A stretch of 48,000 bases of DNA, from contig MOEI01000024.1 of NCBI GenBank assembly GCA_001889965.1, forward strand, positions 1 through 48,000. The letters are read 5' to 3'. Numbering within the stretch: position 1 is the first letter of the stretch; each line of letters opens with the position of its first letter. Below the pieces are notes generated by a model, which made no database searches, was not told the origin of the DNA, and worked only from the letters and a program-made list of their open reading frames with translations. Source of the stretch: a bacterium CG10_46_32. Its GTDB lineage: Bacteria > Patescibacteriota > Patescibacteriia > UBA2169. Positions 32,308 to 41,324 of the stretch are shown one piece after another. A program made the translations under genes and the position numbers.

Positions 32308-33642
32308 TTAGGTACCTAATTCTTCAACTACACTGCGATCGCTCCATGGTATGTGTTTGCCGCCTGCCACTGCCATAACCTGCTCTGAGCCTTTTCCTAA
32401 AAGCAGTATAACATCTCCGCTTGCGGCAAGCGTAAACGCGTGCCTAATAGCTTTCTTCCGATCTACCATACGCCACATTTTTTTGCCTTCTTCCCAATCG
32501 CCTTTTGAGGCACGAATGCCTTTTGCAATATCAGCCATAATTTCGCCCGGATCATCGTCGTACGGATCATCGGTGGTCAGCACAATGTAATCCGAATACA
32601 GAGCCGCAATCTTACCCATTACCGGCCGCTTTGCACTATCCCTACCGCCGCCGGTCGCGCCAAACACACTAATAACAGCATGCTTGCCGGCAAGCTTTTT
32701 GCCGGTTGAAAGAATGGCTTCAAATGATTTTGGCTCGTGCGCGTAATCAATCACCACTCTGGCGCCTGATTTTATTTTTACCACTTCAACTCTTCCTGGA
32801 ATCCCGGAAATCTTTTCGAGCGCGCCCTCGCATGTCGAAAGCGAAACACCAAGGCTCCGCGCAACACCAATCGCAAGCATGGCATTCTGAACCATAAACG
32901 CGCCATGCATAGCAAGTTGAATATAGTGCCCAAGAACCGAAAACGCGGTACCGGCCGGCCCCTGTTCAATTTGATTCGCGACCAACTGATGCTCAAATTT
33001 ATTTTTTGGTTCTGAGGTCAATGTTGGATCAGACCCAACGAGCCATTTTGAGTCTGCTCGAAACTTCAAAAACTGCTCTGCTTCTTTGTCTTCTGTATTT
33101 ACGACAATCACTTTTTTAATTTTTTCGCCGCCAATAGTCTTGCGATGCATCGTACGCAGCTGCTTAAATATCATTTGTTTTGCAGCGCGATATTTTTCAT
33201 ATGATCCATGGGATTCGATATGTTCCGGAGAAAGGTTGGTAAAAGCCGCAACGTCAAACGCGATCCCCCACTGACGGTGCTGCATAATCCCCTCACTCGT
33301 CACCTCTATAACTGCGTGCGTGCACTTTTTATCAACCATTGCGCGAAGCATTTTTTGCAGCTGGAATCTGCCGAGCATGCCCTGCTTTTTGGTGTTGGGC
33401 CATTCTTTTTCACCGATTTTAAAAAACACGGTATTCATAGAGCCCACCACAAAGCCAGCCTCCTCAAGGATACGCGTGATCATGATAACAGTTGATGATT
33501 TTCCTTTAGTGCCGGTTACGCCTATCACAATCATCTTGCGGGACGGAAAACCGTAAATGATGTTCGCCAAAACAGCCAGTGTTTTGTGGTACGCGGAAAG
33601 GAATGGTTTTGGAATAATGGATTTGATGGCGCGTTTAATCAT
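32308..33642 (-). CDS. Mur ligase family protein, MurE-like
   Basis: This 444-residue protein has the ATP-binding loop GVTGTKGKSSTV (about 40-51) and a central Mur ligase domain with AFTNLSPEHIESHGSYEKY. The C-terminal domain has IDYAHEPKSFE and GATGGGRD. The MurE N-terminal UDP-binding domain is reduced to about 35 residues. The substrate motif that is DNPR in diaminopimelate-adding enzymes reads DDPYDDDP. It would add an amino acid to a UDP-MurNAc peptide or a related acceptor, and the third amino acid cannot be predicted from this motif. Translation seems near-leaderless (TAGTAT shortly before the ATG). Confidence 0.85.
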   Translation of the reverse strand: MIKRAIKSIIPKPFLSAYHKTLAVLANIIYGFPSRKMIVIGVTGTKGKSSTVIMITRILEEAGFVVGSMNTVFFKIGEKEWPNTKKQGMLGRFQLQKMLRAMVDKKCTHAVIEVTSEGIMQHRQWGIAFDVAAFTNLSPEHIESHGSYEKYRAAKQMIFKQLRTMHRKTIGGEKIKKVIVVNTEDKEAEQFLKFRADSKWLVGSDPTLTSEPKNKFEHQLVANQIEQGPAGTAFSVLGHYIQLAMHGAFMVQNAMLAIGVARSLGVSLSTCEGALEKISGIPGRVEVVKIKSGARVVIDYAHEPKSFEAILSTGKKLAGKHAVISVFGATGGGRDSAKRPVMGKIAALYSDYIVLTTDDPYDDDPGEIMADIAKGIRASKGDWEEGKKMWRMVDRKKAIRHAFTLAASGDVILLLGKGSEQVMAVAGGKHIPWSDRSVVEELGT

Positions 33643-33729
33643 GCTTGTATACTACCAAAGTAGCGCGAATGACGCTATTGCCGCACAATTTAAAAAAACG
33701 CCAGAGGTGCGGGAAATAGGGTGGATGAA

Positions 33730-34125
33730 TCAGGTGATCGTACCACCTACCACCTTTTTGAGATTTTTGTCGAAGGTTGCAAATTCGGTTGCGCCGTTCG
33801 CGCGGGCGTACATTGTGTTGTAGGCGTCTTCAAACTCTATGGACTCGGCGCTAAAAAGCGCGAGCGCGCCCCTGAGAAGGCCGCGGTCCTCCAGTTGGAT
33901 AAACTCCATATTGAGGACATCCCCAAGTACGCCAATGAGCTGGCGCTTTTCCGTGCGGTAAAAACTCGCAAGCACCCAGTAGATTTCAAACATCACAATG
34001 GTTGAGGTAAAAAGCGCACGGCTGCCGGACGCGCCTTCGCGGAACAGCTCGCGGGCGACGTGATGCTCCGCGTCCACATCCTCGAGCAAAAACCGTAAAA
34101 AATAATTGGTGTCGACAAATGTCAT
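33730..34125 (-). CDS. vapC: PIN-domain toxin, VapC-like
   Basis: This 131-residue PIN domain has the four acidic positions: VDTNYFL near the start, FEIYWVL in the middle, and FEDAYNTMYA plus FATFDKNLKKV at the end. VapC-type toxins cleave RNA, often tRNA or rRNA. Its start overlaps the stop codon of the AbrB-like antitoxin gene by 4 nt, the standard toxin-antitoxin layout. Confidence 0.9.
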   Translation of the reverse strand: MTFVDTNYFLRFLLEDVDAEHHVARELFREGASGSRALFTSTIVMFEIYWVLASFYRTEKRQLIGVLGDVLNMEFIQLEDRGLLRGALALFSAESIEFEDAYNTMYARANGATEFATFDKNLKKVVGGTIT

Positions 34126-34376
34126 GTGCGCCGTTTGAAGTGCTCTCGCTTAGCGAGGCGCATGAGATCATCCGTGTCTTTTGCACCCTTGAATCGGACG
34201 GGCACCTGCACGGATCCAGCCAGCTTGTCCACGAGATTGGCCATTGGCTCCAGGCGCAGTCCTCCGTCTTGGGAGGTGACGAGCATCTTATCACCCTCGC
34301 GGAGCCCGAGCTCTCGGAACGCGGACACCGGAATGGTGAACTGCCGCTTACTGGTGATGGTGGCTATGGTATTCAT
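34122..34376 (-). CDS. vapB: AbrB-type antitoxin, VapB-like
   Basis: This 84-residue protein has an N-terminal AbrB swapped hairpin (TITSKRQFTIPVSAFRELGL, GDKMLVTSQDGGLRLEP) and a C-terminal tail for toxin binding. ATG 34376 was chosen over an upstream in-frame ATG because it lies 9 nt after the -10 box of a good promoter, as expected for a leaderless mRNA. Confidence 0.88.
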   Translation of the reverse strand: MNTIATITSKRQFTIPVSAFRELGLREGDKMLVTSQDGGLRLEPMANLVDKLAGSVQVPVRFKGAKDTDDLMRLAKREHFKRRT

Positions 34377-34384
34377 ATGCCCAA

Positions 34385-34412
34385 ATAATAGCATACAAGG
34401 AAATTTTGTCAA
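34385..34412 (-). promoter_or_regulatory. vapBC promoter
   Basis: On the - strand TTGACA (34407-34412), 16 nt, and TATTAT (34385-34390). The predicted start is within a few bases of the ATG at 34376. Confidence 0.75.
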
Positions 34413-34510
34413 TGCAAGGAATATATTAAAAAACAAGGCTCTCTTGCACGATAAAAAACACCCCCGTATTCTCGTTGTTGCAAGGCAAAAATAAAAAAGG
34501 CCGGAGAATT

Positions 34511-34669
34511 CTATTGGTATCGCTTAAAATATGCCGGGAATGAGGCAAGGGTGAATTGGAAGGCGGTGTGCAAGGGATCGGGCAATGCGTCCAAACGGAA
34601 CCACCCTATTTCGTCCATTTTGTGCGGCTCATTGATGCGCGCTTCTTTTGGATTGACCTTTACAAAAAC
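34511..34669 (-). pseudogene. C-terminal remnant of a Nudix hydrolase
   Basis: On the - strand an open frame runs from the very end of tRNA-Arg to a TAG at 34511-34513. It encodes PVFVKVNPKEARINEPHKMD, then EIGWFRLDALPDPLHTAF and a short tail. This is the typical C-terminal part of a Nudix protein (the HKMDEIGWF...LP segment). The N-terminal half with the Nudix box is missing and the break coincides with the tRNA 3' CCA. It has no start codon of its own and is probably inactive. Confidence 0.7.
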
Positions 34670-34744
34670 TGGTGCCCTCGATAGGAATCGAACCTATATT
34701 GCAAGATCCGGAATCTTGCGTCCTATCCGTTGAACGACGAGGGC
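34670..34744 (-). tRNA. tRNA-Arg(CCG)
   Basis: Acceptor GCCCTCG/CGAGGGC, anticodon stem CAAGA/TCTTG with loop TTCCGGA, T-loop TTCGATT, and an encoded CCA. It is preceded by structured element F and followed without a gap by the Nudix remnant. Confidence 0.96.
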
Positions 34745-34870
34745 TCGTTGCTAGCACGACTTCGGGTTTCGCGCTTCCCGAGAATACTCGGAAATCGCTC
34801 CACCCTCCGCGTGCCGCTTCCTCTCAAATTTTCCGTTAACTCATGAGTACATGAGCCCAACGGAAAATTT
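34745..34870 (-). ncRNA. tRNA-leader structured element, copy F
   Basis: On the - strand AAATTTTCCG pairs with CGGAAAATTT (+ strand 34826-34835 and 34861-34870). The internal loop is TTGGG opposite TTAA, closed by CTCATG/CATGAG. The linker GAGAGGAAGCGG follows. The long hairpin has outer GCACG/CGTGC, middle AGGGT/AACCC and inner TTCCGAG/CTCGGGAA. It ends AACGA, directly before tRNA-Arg. It begins 12 nt after the stop of the nucleotidyltransferase gene with no terminator between, so the tRNA may share that operon's transcript. Confidence 0.65.
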
Positions 34871-34882
34871 GCAAAAGAGAAA

Positions 34883-35605
34883 TTAGGAATTGTTTTGGAG
34901 AAAGTCGCCGACTTTTTTGATGTCATCGGGATTGCCGAAATCCATCCAATAGTCCTGCATTTTACGGGCGCGGACATTGCCTTGTTTTGCAAGGGATGCA
35001 ATGGCGTCCGTAAGCTCGTACTCGCCGCGCTCGGATTTGCCCACCAGGGCCGCCTCATCAAAAATTTTCGGCGTAAACTTGTAGCACCCAATGGACGCCC
35101 AGTTTGATATAAATTCCTTGGGCTTTTCCACAAAGTCTTTAACCACATCCCCCTCGGTGATGGGCACGCCGTACTTTTCCGGATTCGGAACCTCCAGCAG
35201 AGAAAGCCATTGGCAGTCATCATCCATCTCACGGATTGCCGCGAGGTCGCGCGGGCTGTACAAATTGTCGCCGTAGATGCACACAAAGTTCTCATCACCA
35301 ACCACCTCTTGCGCCGCGAGAATCGGAATGGCAGTGCCATACTTTTCCGTGCCCATCACTTTAAATTGGTCAATGAGCGTCAGTGGAAATTCTTTGCCCG
35401 CGCCCTTCGCGAACTCGGCCATTTTTTCCGCATGGTTGCCGACTATCAAAATCATCTCCGAAAAACCCGCGTGCTCCAAATTCTTGAGCACATAATAAAG
35501 AAAGGGCTTGTCCAGCACATCAATAAGATGCTTGGGCCGATCCTTTGCCAGATCCAGCATGCGCGTGCCTTTGCCGGCCGCGGGAATAACGATTTTTTTG
35601 ATCAT
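34883..35605 (-). CDS. sugar-nucleotide nucleotidyltransferase family protein
   Basis: This 240-residue Rossmann-type nucleotidyltransferase begins KKIVIPAAGKGTRMLDLAKD, the signature loop of GalU/RfbA/GlmU enzymes, with RPKHLIDVLDKP and IYGDNLYS (metal site) following. It would join a nucleotide to a sugar phosphate for cell-surface polymers; the exact sugar is unclear. It starts one base after the femX stop (TAATATG), third in the ruvA-femX operon. Confidence 0.88.
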   Translation of the reverse strand: MIKKIVIPAAGKGTRMLDLAKDRPKHLIDVLDKPFLYYVLKNLEHAGFSEMILIVGNHAEKMAEFAKGAGKEFPLTLIDQFKVMGTEKYGTAIPILAAQEVVGDENFVCIYGDNLYSPRDLAAIREMDDDCQWLSLLEVPNPEKYGVPITEGDVVKDFVEKPKEFISNWASIGCYKFTPKIFDEAALVGKSERGEYELTDAIASLAKQGNVRARKMQDYWMDFGNPDDIKKVGDFLQNNS

Positions 35606-35606
35606 A

Positions 35607-36590
35607 TTAACGTAGTTTTCTTACGAGCGTATACATTCTATACAACCACGGCTTAAAGGTTACGTCAAACGAATAGGGATAGCACACAAGCTCGCCTGCA
35701 AAGCCTGATTTAAAGCGGGTGATGCCCTCCCAGGATTGCTTGTATGCCCAGTGGTCTTTTTCGTTTGGATTGACGCCCCAGAAATCATAGTGTTTGATGT
35801 GCTGCGCGGCCGCGGTTTGGATAGTGTGCCACTGCAAAAGGTACGGAGCCATTGTGTCGCGGTGTTGGTTGGACGAAGTACCGTGCGTGTACGTTGCCGT
35901 ATCCCCAAAAGTGATGATGATGTTGCTTGCGATGACTTTGTTTTGATACGTCGCCTGGTAGATTTTTATTACATCTTTCGGGAGTGATGCAATCATTTTT
36001 TGATAGTACGCATCCTGATGCGACGCAAACTTATCGCGTGTTTTTGTTTCGTGATTCAGTTTGATAAAATCTTCTATTGAGCCTTCGCTGATGGTGACAC
36101 CCCGCTTTTCCGCGAGCCGGATATTGTATCTGGTTTTGGAATGCAGATGCGCCAGGAGCTCATCTTCGGATTTGGTAATGTCCAACACAGCCGTGCACTG
36201 GGGCTGTGTTGCGTGCACAAACTTGAGCGGCCGGCTATCGCGTTCTTGCTTTTCCTTTTCCGTGGGCGGCGGGATTCGCTTGACGGGATCCAAGCGGTAG
36301 AACAGCGCGCCATCGTTGAGCGTGTCTTCCAGCGCCCAAAGCAATTCGTGGATATTTTTTTGTTCTTTGGTAATAATCGGACCATGTGGAATGTACCAAT
36401 AATAGTGTGCTGCTGGTAATGGCATCTTGACTGCTTGAACTAAAACCTCGTGGTTCCACGAAAGCCGCTTCACTTGGCATCCCCATGATTTCTGGAACGC
36501 GCCCCATTCCCAGGATTGCAAAAATCGCGCATTTTTTTGAGAACCCACTACATCATTCCATGTTCCTTTGTCACTAACTTCTTTCCACAT
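35607..36590 (-). CDS. FemAB-family peptidyltransferase
   Basis: This 327-residue protein has two GNAT-like halves. Family segments include NARFLQSWEWGAFQKSWG (about 20-37), LHSKTRYNIRLAEKRGV (about 148-164) and DFWGVNPNEKDHWAY near the C-terminus. FemAB/FemX enzymes use aminoacyl-tRNA to add bridge amino acids to peptidoglycan precursors, acting at the cytoplasmic membrane face. It is coupled to ruvA upstream and the nucleotidyltransferase downstream through TAATATG junctions. Confidence 0.88.
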   Translation of the reverse strand: MWKEVSDKGTWNDVVGSQKNARFLQSWEWGAFQKSWGCQVKRLSWNHEVLVQAVKMPLPAAHYYWYIPHGPIITKEQKNIHELLWALEDTLNDGALFYRLDPVKRIPPPTEKEKQERDSRPLKFVHATQPQCTAVLDITKSEDELLAHLHSKTRYNIRLAEKRGVTISEGSIEDFIKLNHETKTRDKFASHQDAYYQKMIASLPKDVIKIYQATYQNKVIASNIIITFGDTATYTHGTSSNQHRDTMAPYLLQWHTIQTAAAQHIKHYDFWGVNPNEKDHWAYKQSWEGITRFKSGFAGELVCYPYSFDVTFKPWLYRMYTLVRKLR

Positions 36591-36591
36591 A

Positions 36592-37164
36592 TTATTTGCC
36601 TAGTAGTTTTAATGCGCTTCGGACTTTGGCGCCCACGTCATCACCCTCAATGCCTTTAAGCGCCTCGCGCGCATGCTCGCGCGAGTACCCCAACGCTTCC
36701 AAAGCCTGCAATGCTTCGCCATCCAAAATAATGGATTCTTTTGTTGCGGCATCTTTAACATCAATCAAATCACGCGCCTTGGTCTTAAGCTCAAGCATAA
36801 TGCGCTCGCTGACTTTTTTGCTTACTCCGCAATTTATTAAAACCTCTATTGATTCGGATTGTAATGCTGCGGAAAGATCTTGCGGTCGCGCAAGCGACAT
36901 AATAGAAAGCGCGGACTTAGGCCCAATTCCTTTTACGTTCAAAAGCATAATAAACCACTGCAACACAGATTCGTCCTGGCTTCCGTACAAATCCAAGGCA
37001 TCCTCTTTAACCGACAAGTACGTGTGAACCTCTACATTACTGCCTTTAGTAAGCTCCGCAAGCTCATTTTGTGGCATGCTTACTAAATACCCAACCCCAC
37101 CGACATCAATAATGGCGGCAGATTTTGTTTTCGAGAGTAAAAAACCTTTAAGATAAGCTATCAT
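36592..37164 (-). CDS. ruvA: Holliday junction branch migration protein RuvA
   Basis: This 190-residue protein has an N-terminal OB fold (MIAYLKGFLLSKTKSAAIID), helix-hairpin-helix repeats (LLNVKGIGPKSALSIMSLA) and the small C-terminal domain (ALEALGYSREHAREALKGI) that contacts RuvB. It is the normal length. It binds Holliday junctions and loads the RuvB motor; ruvB is not in this window. It is first of three coupled genes. Confidence 0.97.
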   Translation of the reverse strand: MIAYLKGFLLSKTKSAAIIDVGGVGYLVSMPQNELAELTKGSNVEVHTYLSVKEDALDLYGSQDESVLQWFIMLLNVKGIGPKSALSIMSLARPQDLSAALQSESIEVLINCGVSKKVSERIMLELKTKARDLIDVKDAATKESIILDGEALQALEALGYSREHAREALKGIEGDDVGAKVRSALKLLGK

Positions 37165-37203
37165 AAGAAGTGCCTTAAGTATATGTATTTTTCGCTATTT
37201 TTA

Positions 37204-37243
37204 CAAAAAAAGACGGGTACCCAGCTAAAAGCCAGATACCCGC
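37204..37243 (-). terminator. terminator of the small ORF before uvrB
   Basis: On the - strand GCGGGTATCTGGC and GCTGGGTACCCGTC pair around TTTTA and are followed by a T run. Its presence supports real transcription on this strand across 37260-37520. Confidence 0.8.
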
Positions 37244-37262
37244 ATACACAGAGTTGCTGTGG

Positions 37263-37445
37263 CTACGCCGGCCTGCTGCCAGAGGAGCGCACAATGCACC
37301 AAGACGGCGCACTGAAATTCGGGGCCGGACTGTACGTCACACGATCGCCGTCGCGCATTACTTCCCACGCCTGGCTGAGCGTTGCTGTCCGCTCAAGCGA
37401 ATCACTCACGTCGCTCACGCCAGTGGACTGCGGCTGCTCCGACAT
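37263..37445 (-). CDS. small hypothetical protein (60 residues)
   Basis: The ATG at 37445 has a Shine-Dalgarno-like GGGGGAG 8 nt before it. The product begins MSEQPQSTGVSDVSDSLERT and ends CIVRSSGSRPA, with one Cys and no membrane segment. A good terminator follows on the same strand, which is the main support. It matches no family I know. The gene is divergent from uvrB and shares its upstream region. Confidence 0.6.
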   Translation of the reverse strand: MSEQPQSTGVSDVSDSLERTATLSQAWEVMRDGDRVTYSPAPNFSAPSWCIVRSSGSRPA

Positions 37446-37538
37446 GTTCCACTCCCCCTGCGAAAAAGGTCGAAAAAAGAGCTTGACGCTCCATATCACA
37501 ACCAGTAAGGTTGTAATAGCACATTATCATACTAAGCC

Positions 37539-39578
37539 ATGAAATTCAAGATTAAGTCAAAATTTAAACCAACCGGAGATCAGCCACAAGCAATTGCGGA
37601 TCTTTCGCATGGCATTGAAAAAGACTTCCGCGATCAGACACTTTTAGGTGTAACGGGTAGTGGCAAAACATTTACCATGGCCAATGTTATCCAGAACGCG
37701 CAAAAGCCGACGTTGATTATTTCGCACAACAAAACATTGGCAGCCCAGCTTGCGAGCGAATTCCAAGAATTTTTTCCAAAAAACGCGGTGCACTATTTTG
37801 TATCCTATTACGATTACTACCAGCCCGAAGCCTATGTGGCAAAATCTGACACCTATATCGAAAAGGAGACCCAAGTGAATGAAGAAATTGACCGGTTGCG
37901 CCTGGCATCCACCACCGCGCTTTTGACGCGCAAGGATGTGATTATTGTGGCATCTGTTTCCTGCATCTACGGCTTAGGCAAGCCAGATTCATACCAAAAT
38001 ATGCGTGCTGAATTTAAGGTTGGCGAATTAATCAATCGCAATGACGCGCTCCGTATCTTAACCAGCTTACAGTACAGCCGCAGCGAGTACGATTTAAAGC
38101 GCGGCACGTTCCGCGTAAAAGGTGATGTGCTGGAAGTGCAGCCCGGGTACGAAGAATTCGCCTATCGCATTGATTTTTTTGGAGATGAAATTGATGCTAT
38201 CAAAGCGTTTGATCCTTTGACTGGCGATACGGTGTTTGATGAGCAAGCCAAAGCAGGTGAAGTACATATCTACCCTGCCAAGCATTACGTGATTGAACGC
38301 GAGGAGCTCAAAGCCGCGGAACAAAATATCCGCAACGAACTTCGTGATCAAATCCAGCTGTTTAAAAAACAAGGCAAGCTCATAGAGGCTCAACGTATCG
38401 AAGAGCGCACTATGTTTGATTTAGAAATGATGGACCAAGTTGGCTACTGCAATGGTATAGAAAACTACTCGCGCCACATGGACTTCCGCAAACCAGGCGA
38501 ACCACCAGCAACGCTGTTGGATTATTTTCCAAAAGACTTTTTATTATTTATTGATGAGTCGCATATCACCGTTCCTCAGATCGGCGGCATGTACAATGGC
38601 GACCGCGCCCGCAAGCAGACATTAGTTAATTATGGATTCAGGCTTCCCTCCGCTTTGGATAACCGGCCGCTGCAGTTTAATGAATTTGATGCGCACATCA
38701 ACCAAGCCATCTATGTTTCCGCAACTCCGCGCGAGTACGAGCTTAATCTTTCCGCGAAAAAAGTTGCCATGGACGCAAAAGGTCACATTAATTATTCCGA
38801 TGAAAACCGCATCGCAGAACAGCTCATTCGGCCGACCGGCTTGCTGGATCCACAGGTGGAAATAAAGCCAACTAAAAATCAAATTGATGATCTACTGGAG
38901 CAGATCCAAGCGCGCACCAAAAAGCGCCAGCGCGTGCTCGTGACTACGTTAACAAAGCGCTTAGCAGAAGAACTTGCTGAGTATTTGGCGGAAATGGGCA
39001 TTAAAGTCCACTACTTACACAGTGAAGTTGACACGTTGGAGCGATTGGATATTTTGCGCGACCTGCGCTTAGGCATATACGACGTGATAGTGGGCATCAA
39101 CCTCCTACGTGAAGGATTGGATTTACCAGAAGTCTCTTTGGTGGTTATTTTGGATGCGGACAAGGAAGGATTTTTGCGCAGCGATACTGCGTTGATTCAA
39201 ACCATGGGGCGCGCAGCGCGCCACTCGGACGGGCAGGTAATAATGTATGCGGACACTATGACCGGAAGCATGAAGCGAGCTATTTCCGAAGTCTCGCGCC
39301 GTCGCTCCATTCAGGAATTGTATAACAGGAAGCATGGCATAACGCCGACCACTATTAAAAAAGCAGTAAAGGATGCATACCTCAAGGGCCAGCATAAAAA
39401 AGCAAAACAAGGAGAGCTTGGTATTGATCTTAAAAAAGTTTCCGACGAAGAAGTTCCGGTTTTGATAAAAGAACTGGAAAATAAAATGGAGCTTGCCGCG
39501 CGCAACTTGGATTTTGAAAAGGCAGCCGAGATTCGTGACCAGATTGGAGAAGTTCGGAAGAGGACTAAGGCAAAATAA
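37539..39578 (+). CDS. uvrB: UvrABC excision nuclease subunit B
   Basis: This 679-residue helicase-like protein has Walker [15 protein letters not shown] (about 31-44), the damage-probing hairpin [11 protein letters not shown] (about 87-97), DEAD-like IDESH and the helicase motif QTMGRAARH. The C-terminal UVR motif ([20 protein letters not shown]) binds UvrC. The length is normal. It verifies damage delivered by UvrA and recruits UvrC. There is no Shine-Dalgarno. The next gene starts 4 nt after its stop. Confidence 0.98.
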   Translation: MKFKIKSKFKPTGDQPQAIADLSHGIEKDFRDQTLLGVTGSGKTFTMANVIQNAQKPTLIISHNKTLAAQLASEFQEFFPKNAVHYFVSYYDYYQPEAYVAKSDTYIEKETQVNEEIDRLRLASTTALLTRKDVIIVASVSCIYGLGKPDSYQNMRAEFKVGELINRNDALRILTSLQYSRSEYDLKRGTFRVKGDVLEVQPGYEEFAYRIDFFGDEIDAIKAFDPLTGDTVFDEQAKAGEVHIYPAKHYVIEREELKAAEQNIRNELRDQIQLFKKQGKLIEAQRIEERTMFDLEMMDQVGYCNGIENYSRHMDFRKPGEPPATLLDYFPKDFLLFIDESHITVPQIGGMYNGDRARKQTLVNYGFRLPSALDNRPLQFNEFDAHINQAIYVSATPREYELNLSAKKVAMDAKGHINYSDENRIAEQLIRPTGLLDPQVEIKPTKNQIDDLLEQIQARTKKRQRVLVTTLTKRLAEELAEYLAEMGIKVHYLHSEVDTLERLDILRDLRLGIYDVIVGINLLREGLDLPEVSLVVILDADKEGFLRSDTALIQTMGRAARHSDGQVIMYADTMTGSMKRAISEVSRRRSIQELYNRKHGITPTTIKKAVKDAYLKGQHKKAKQGELGIDLKKVSDEEVPVLIKELENKMELAARNLDFEKAAEIRDQIGEVRKRTKAK

Positions 39579-39581
39579 TCT

Positions 39582-40697
39582 ATGGATTCTGGATTTCTTC
39601 TGATTAACAAACCATCTGGCCCTACTTCGCACGATGCTATATATACATTGCGAAAAATTTTAGGCATCAAAAAAATTGGACATGCAGGCACACTGGATCC
39701 TTTTGCAGAAGGTCTTCTTTTGATAGGTATTGGCGATGCTACTAAATTACTTCGACATTATGTTGGTTTAGATAAAATGTATGAAGCAACGCTAAAGCTC
39801 GGCGCAACATCAGACACACAAGATCGGACCGGAAAGATACAAGAAACAAAATACAAACAAGACACAACAACCAAATCAAAAATCGAAAACGTTTTAAAAT
39901 CATTCATCGGCAAACAAAAACAAACTCCCCCCATGCATTCCGCCAAAAAAATAGATGGCGTTCGATTATACAAACTCGCAAGACAAGGAAAAGAAGTAGA
40001 ACGAAAAGCCGTTGAAATTGAAATCTATAGCATCAATCTTATTTCTTTTGATAAGGACATTTTAAAAATACAATGCCGCGTCTCGTCCGGCACATTCATC
40101 CGAACACTGGCAGAGGACATCGGCAAAAAACTCGGCTGCGGCGCATACCTTGAGGAACTGACCCGGACGCACATTGGGAAGTTTGATTTGAAAGATTCAG
40201 TTGATATCTCCCAAGCATCAGTGACGGGATCCCTCGTGAGCGCTCGGGATGACATTGTGCACCACATCACTCCATTAAAAACCGTATTAGCATCCGGAAC
40301 ATTTGATGGAATCCATCCAGGACATATTCATTATTTTCAACAAGCACGTGCCTTAGGCCAAAGGCTTATCTGTATTGTGGGTAGGGATTCGGTAGTAGAA
40401 AAAATTAAGGGCAAGAAACCGAAACTTTCGGAAAAAGAGCGCATCAAACTAGTAAAACTTTGCGAAGAAATCGACCGAGTGTTCCTTGGTATTCATGGAT
40501 CTGATGCAGAAGTGTATGACTTTGTGGCATCATTAAAACCGGACATTATTGCCCTAGGATACGACCAAAAAGCCTATACAAATGGCTTAAAAGAGGAAAT
40601 GAAGGCACGGGGACTTTCAATTGAGGTAAAAAGGCTTGTTTCTTTTAACCCCAAGCGGTTCAAAAGCTCTATTATTGACGTAGGACGAGGGAAGTGA
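39582..40697 (+). CDS. truB: TruB pseudouridine synthase fused to archaeal-type FAD synthase-like domain
   Basis: The protein has 371 residues. Residues 1-225 are TruB, which makes pseudouridine 55 in tRNA: LLINKPSGPTSHDAIYTLRK and the catalytic GHAGTLDPFAEGLL with Asp39, then SSGTFIRTLAEDIG. From about 235 a cytidylyltransferase-fold domain follows: LASGTFDGIHPGHIHYFQQA with the HxGH motif, VVEKIKGKKPKLSEKER and KPDIIALGYDQ. The latter resembles archaeal FAD synthase (RibL) more than the bacterial RibF, whose riboflavin kinase domain is absent. In many bacteria truB and ribF are neighbours; here the two functions are in one chain. No stop codon or frameshift separates them. Confidence 0.87.
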   Translation: MDSGFLLINKPSGPTSHDAIYTLRKILGIKKIGHAGTLDPFAEGLLLIGIGDATKLLRHYVGLDKMYEATLKLGATSDTQDRTGKIQETKYKQDTTTKSKIENVLKSFIGKQKQTPPMHSAKKIDGVRLYKLARQGKEVERKAVEIEIYSINLISFDKDILKIQCRVSSGTFIRTLAEDIGKKLGCGAYLEELTRTHIGKFDLKDSVDISQASVTGSLVSARDDIVHHITPLKTVLASGTFDGIHPGHIHYFQQARALGQRLICIVGRDSVVEKIKGKKPKLSEKERIKLVKLCEEIDRVFLGIHGSDAEVYDFVASLKPDIIALGYDQKAYTNGLKEEMKARGLSIEVKRLVSFNPKRFKSSIIDVGRGK

Positions 40698-40748
40698 GGT
40701 GCTTGTATCTGCACTTCCGAGCCGAGGAAATAATGTGTATTCATATTA

Positions 40749-40777
40749 TTGACAAAACATCCAAAAAAAGCTAACCT
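40749..40777 (+). promoter_or_regulatory. rplS promoter
   Basis: TTGACA (40749-40754), 17 nt, and TAACCT (40772-40777). The short leader can form a small hairpin (TGGTT/AACCA). There is no Shine-Dalgarno. Confidence 0.72.
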
Positions 40778-40806
40778 GTAATGGTTCTAATAACCAGATA
40801 ATTTCT

Positions 40807-41316
40807 ATGTCAGAAGAGAAAAAACAGGAAAATACCCCAGAAGCAAAGGCGGAAAAACCTAAGGAAACTAAGGTTGAATTAGTGGCCGAAACAGCTGCAG
40901 AAGAAGTAAAAGCCACAGAAGCGGAAAAAACTGCAATTGAAGAAATTACAGAAGAAGCCAAAAAGCCAAAAGCTAAAAAAGGGAAATCAGATTACGAGGA
41001 TATTAATCCGGACGATATCAGGTCTGGCATGCTTATTCGCGTCCATCAAAAAATCGTTGACGTTAACCCTAAGGGCGAAGAACGAGAGCGTACTCAAATA
41101 TTCCAAGGCATGGTAATCGCGCGAAATCATGGAAAAGAAGTTGGCGCGACCATCACCGTACGTAAAGCTTCTGGTGGAATCGCAGTGGAAAAAATCTTTC
41201 CGCTCAAAATGCCTTCCTTAACTAAATTTGAACTGGTCCGGACATACCGTGTAACCCAGAGCAAACCATATTACTTGCGGACTACAAAAAAGCGATTACA
41301 GGAAATCAAACCCTAG
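40807..41316 (+). CDS. rplS: ribosomal protein L19 with N-terminal extension
   Basis: The protein has 169 residues. The L19 core starts near residue 65 (INPDDIRSGMLIRVHQKIVD) and includes RTQIFQGMVIARNHG and the C-terminal RTYRVTQSKPYYLR. The first 60 or so residues form a Glu/Lys/Ala-rich low-complexity tail not found in standard L19 (about 115 residues). L19 sits at the 30S-50S interface; the tail would be exposed. It has its own promoter and a GC-rich hairpin downstream. Confidence 0.96.
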   Translation: MSEEKKQENTPEAKAEKPKETKVELVAETAAEEVKATEAEKTAIEEITEEAKKPKAKKGKSDYEDINPDDIRSGMLIRVHQKIVDVNPKGEERERTQIFQGMVIARNHGKEVGATITVRKASGGIAVEKIFPLKMPSLTKFELVRTYRVTQSKPYYLRTTKKRLQEIKP

Positions 41317-41324
41317 TATACTAT

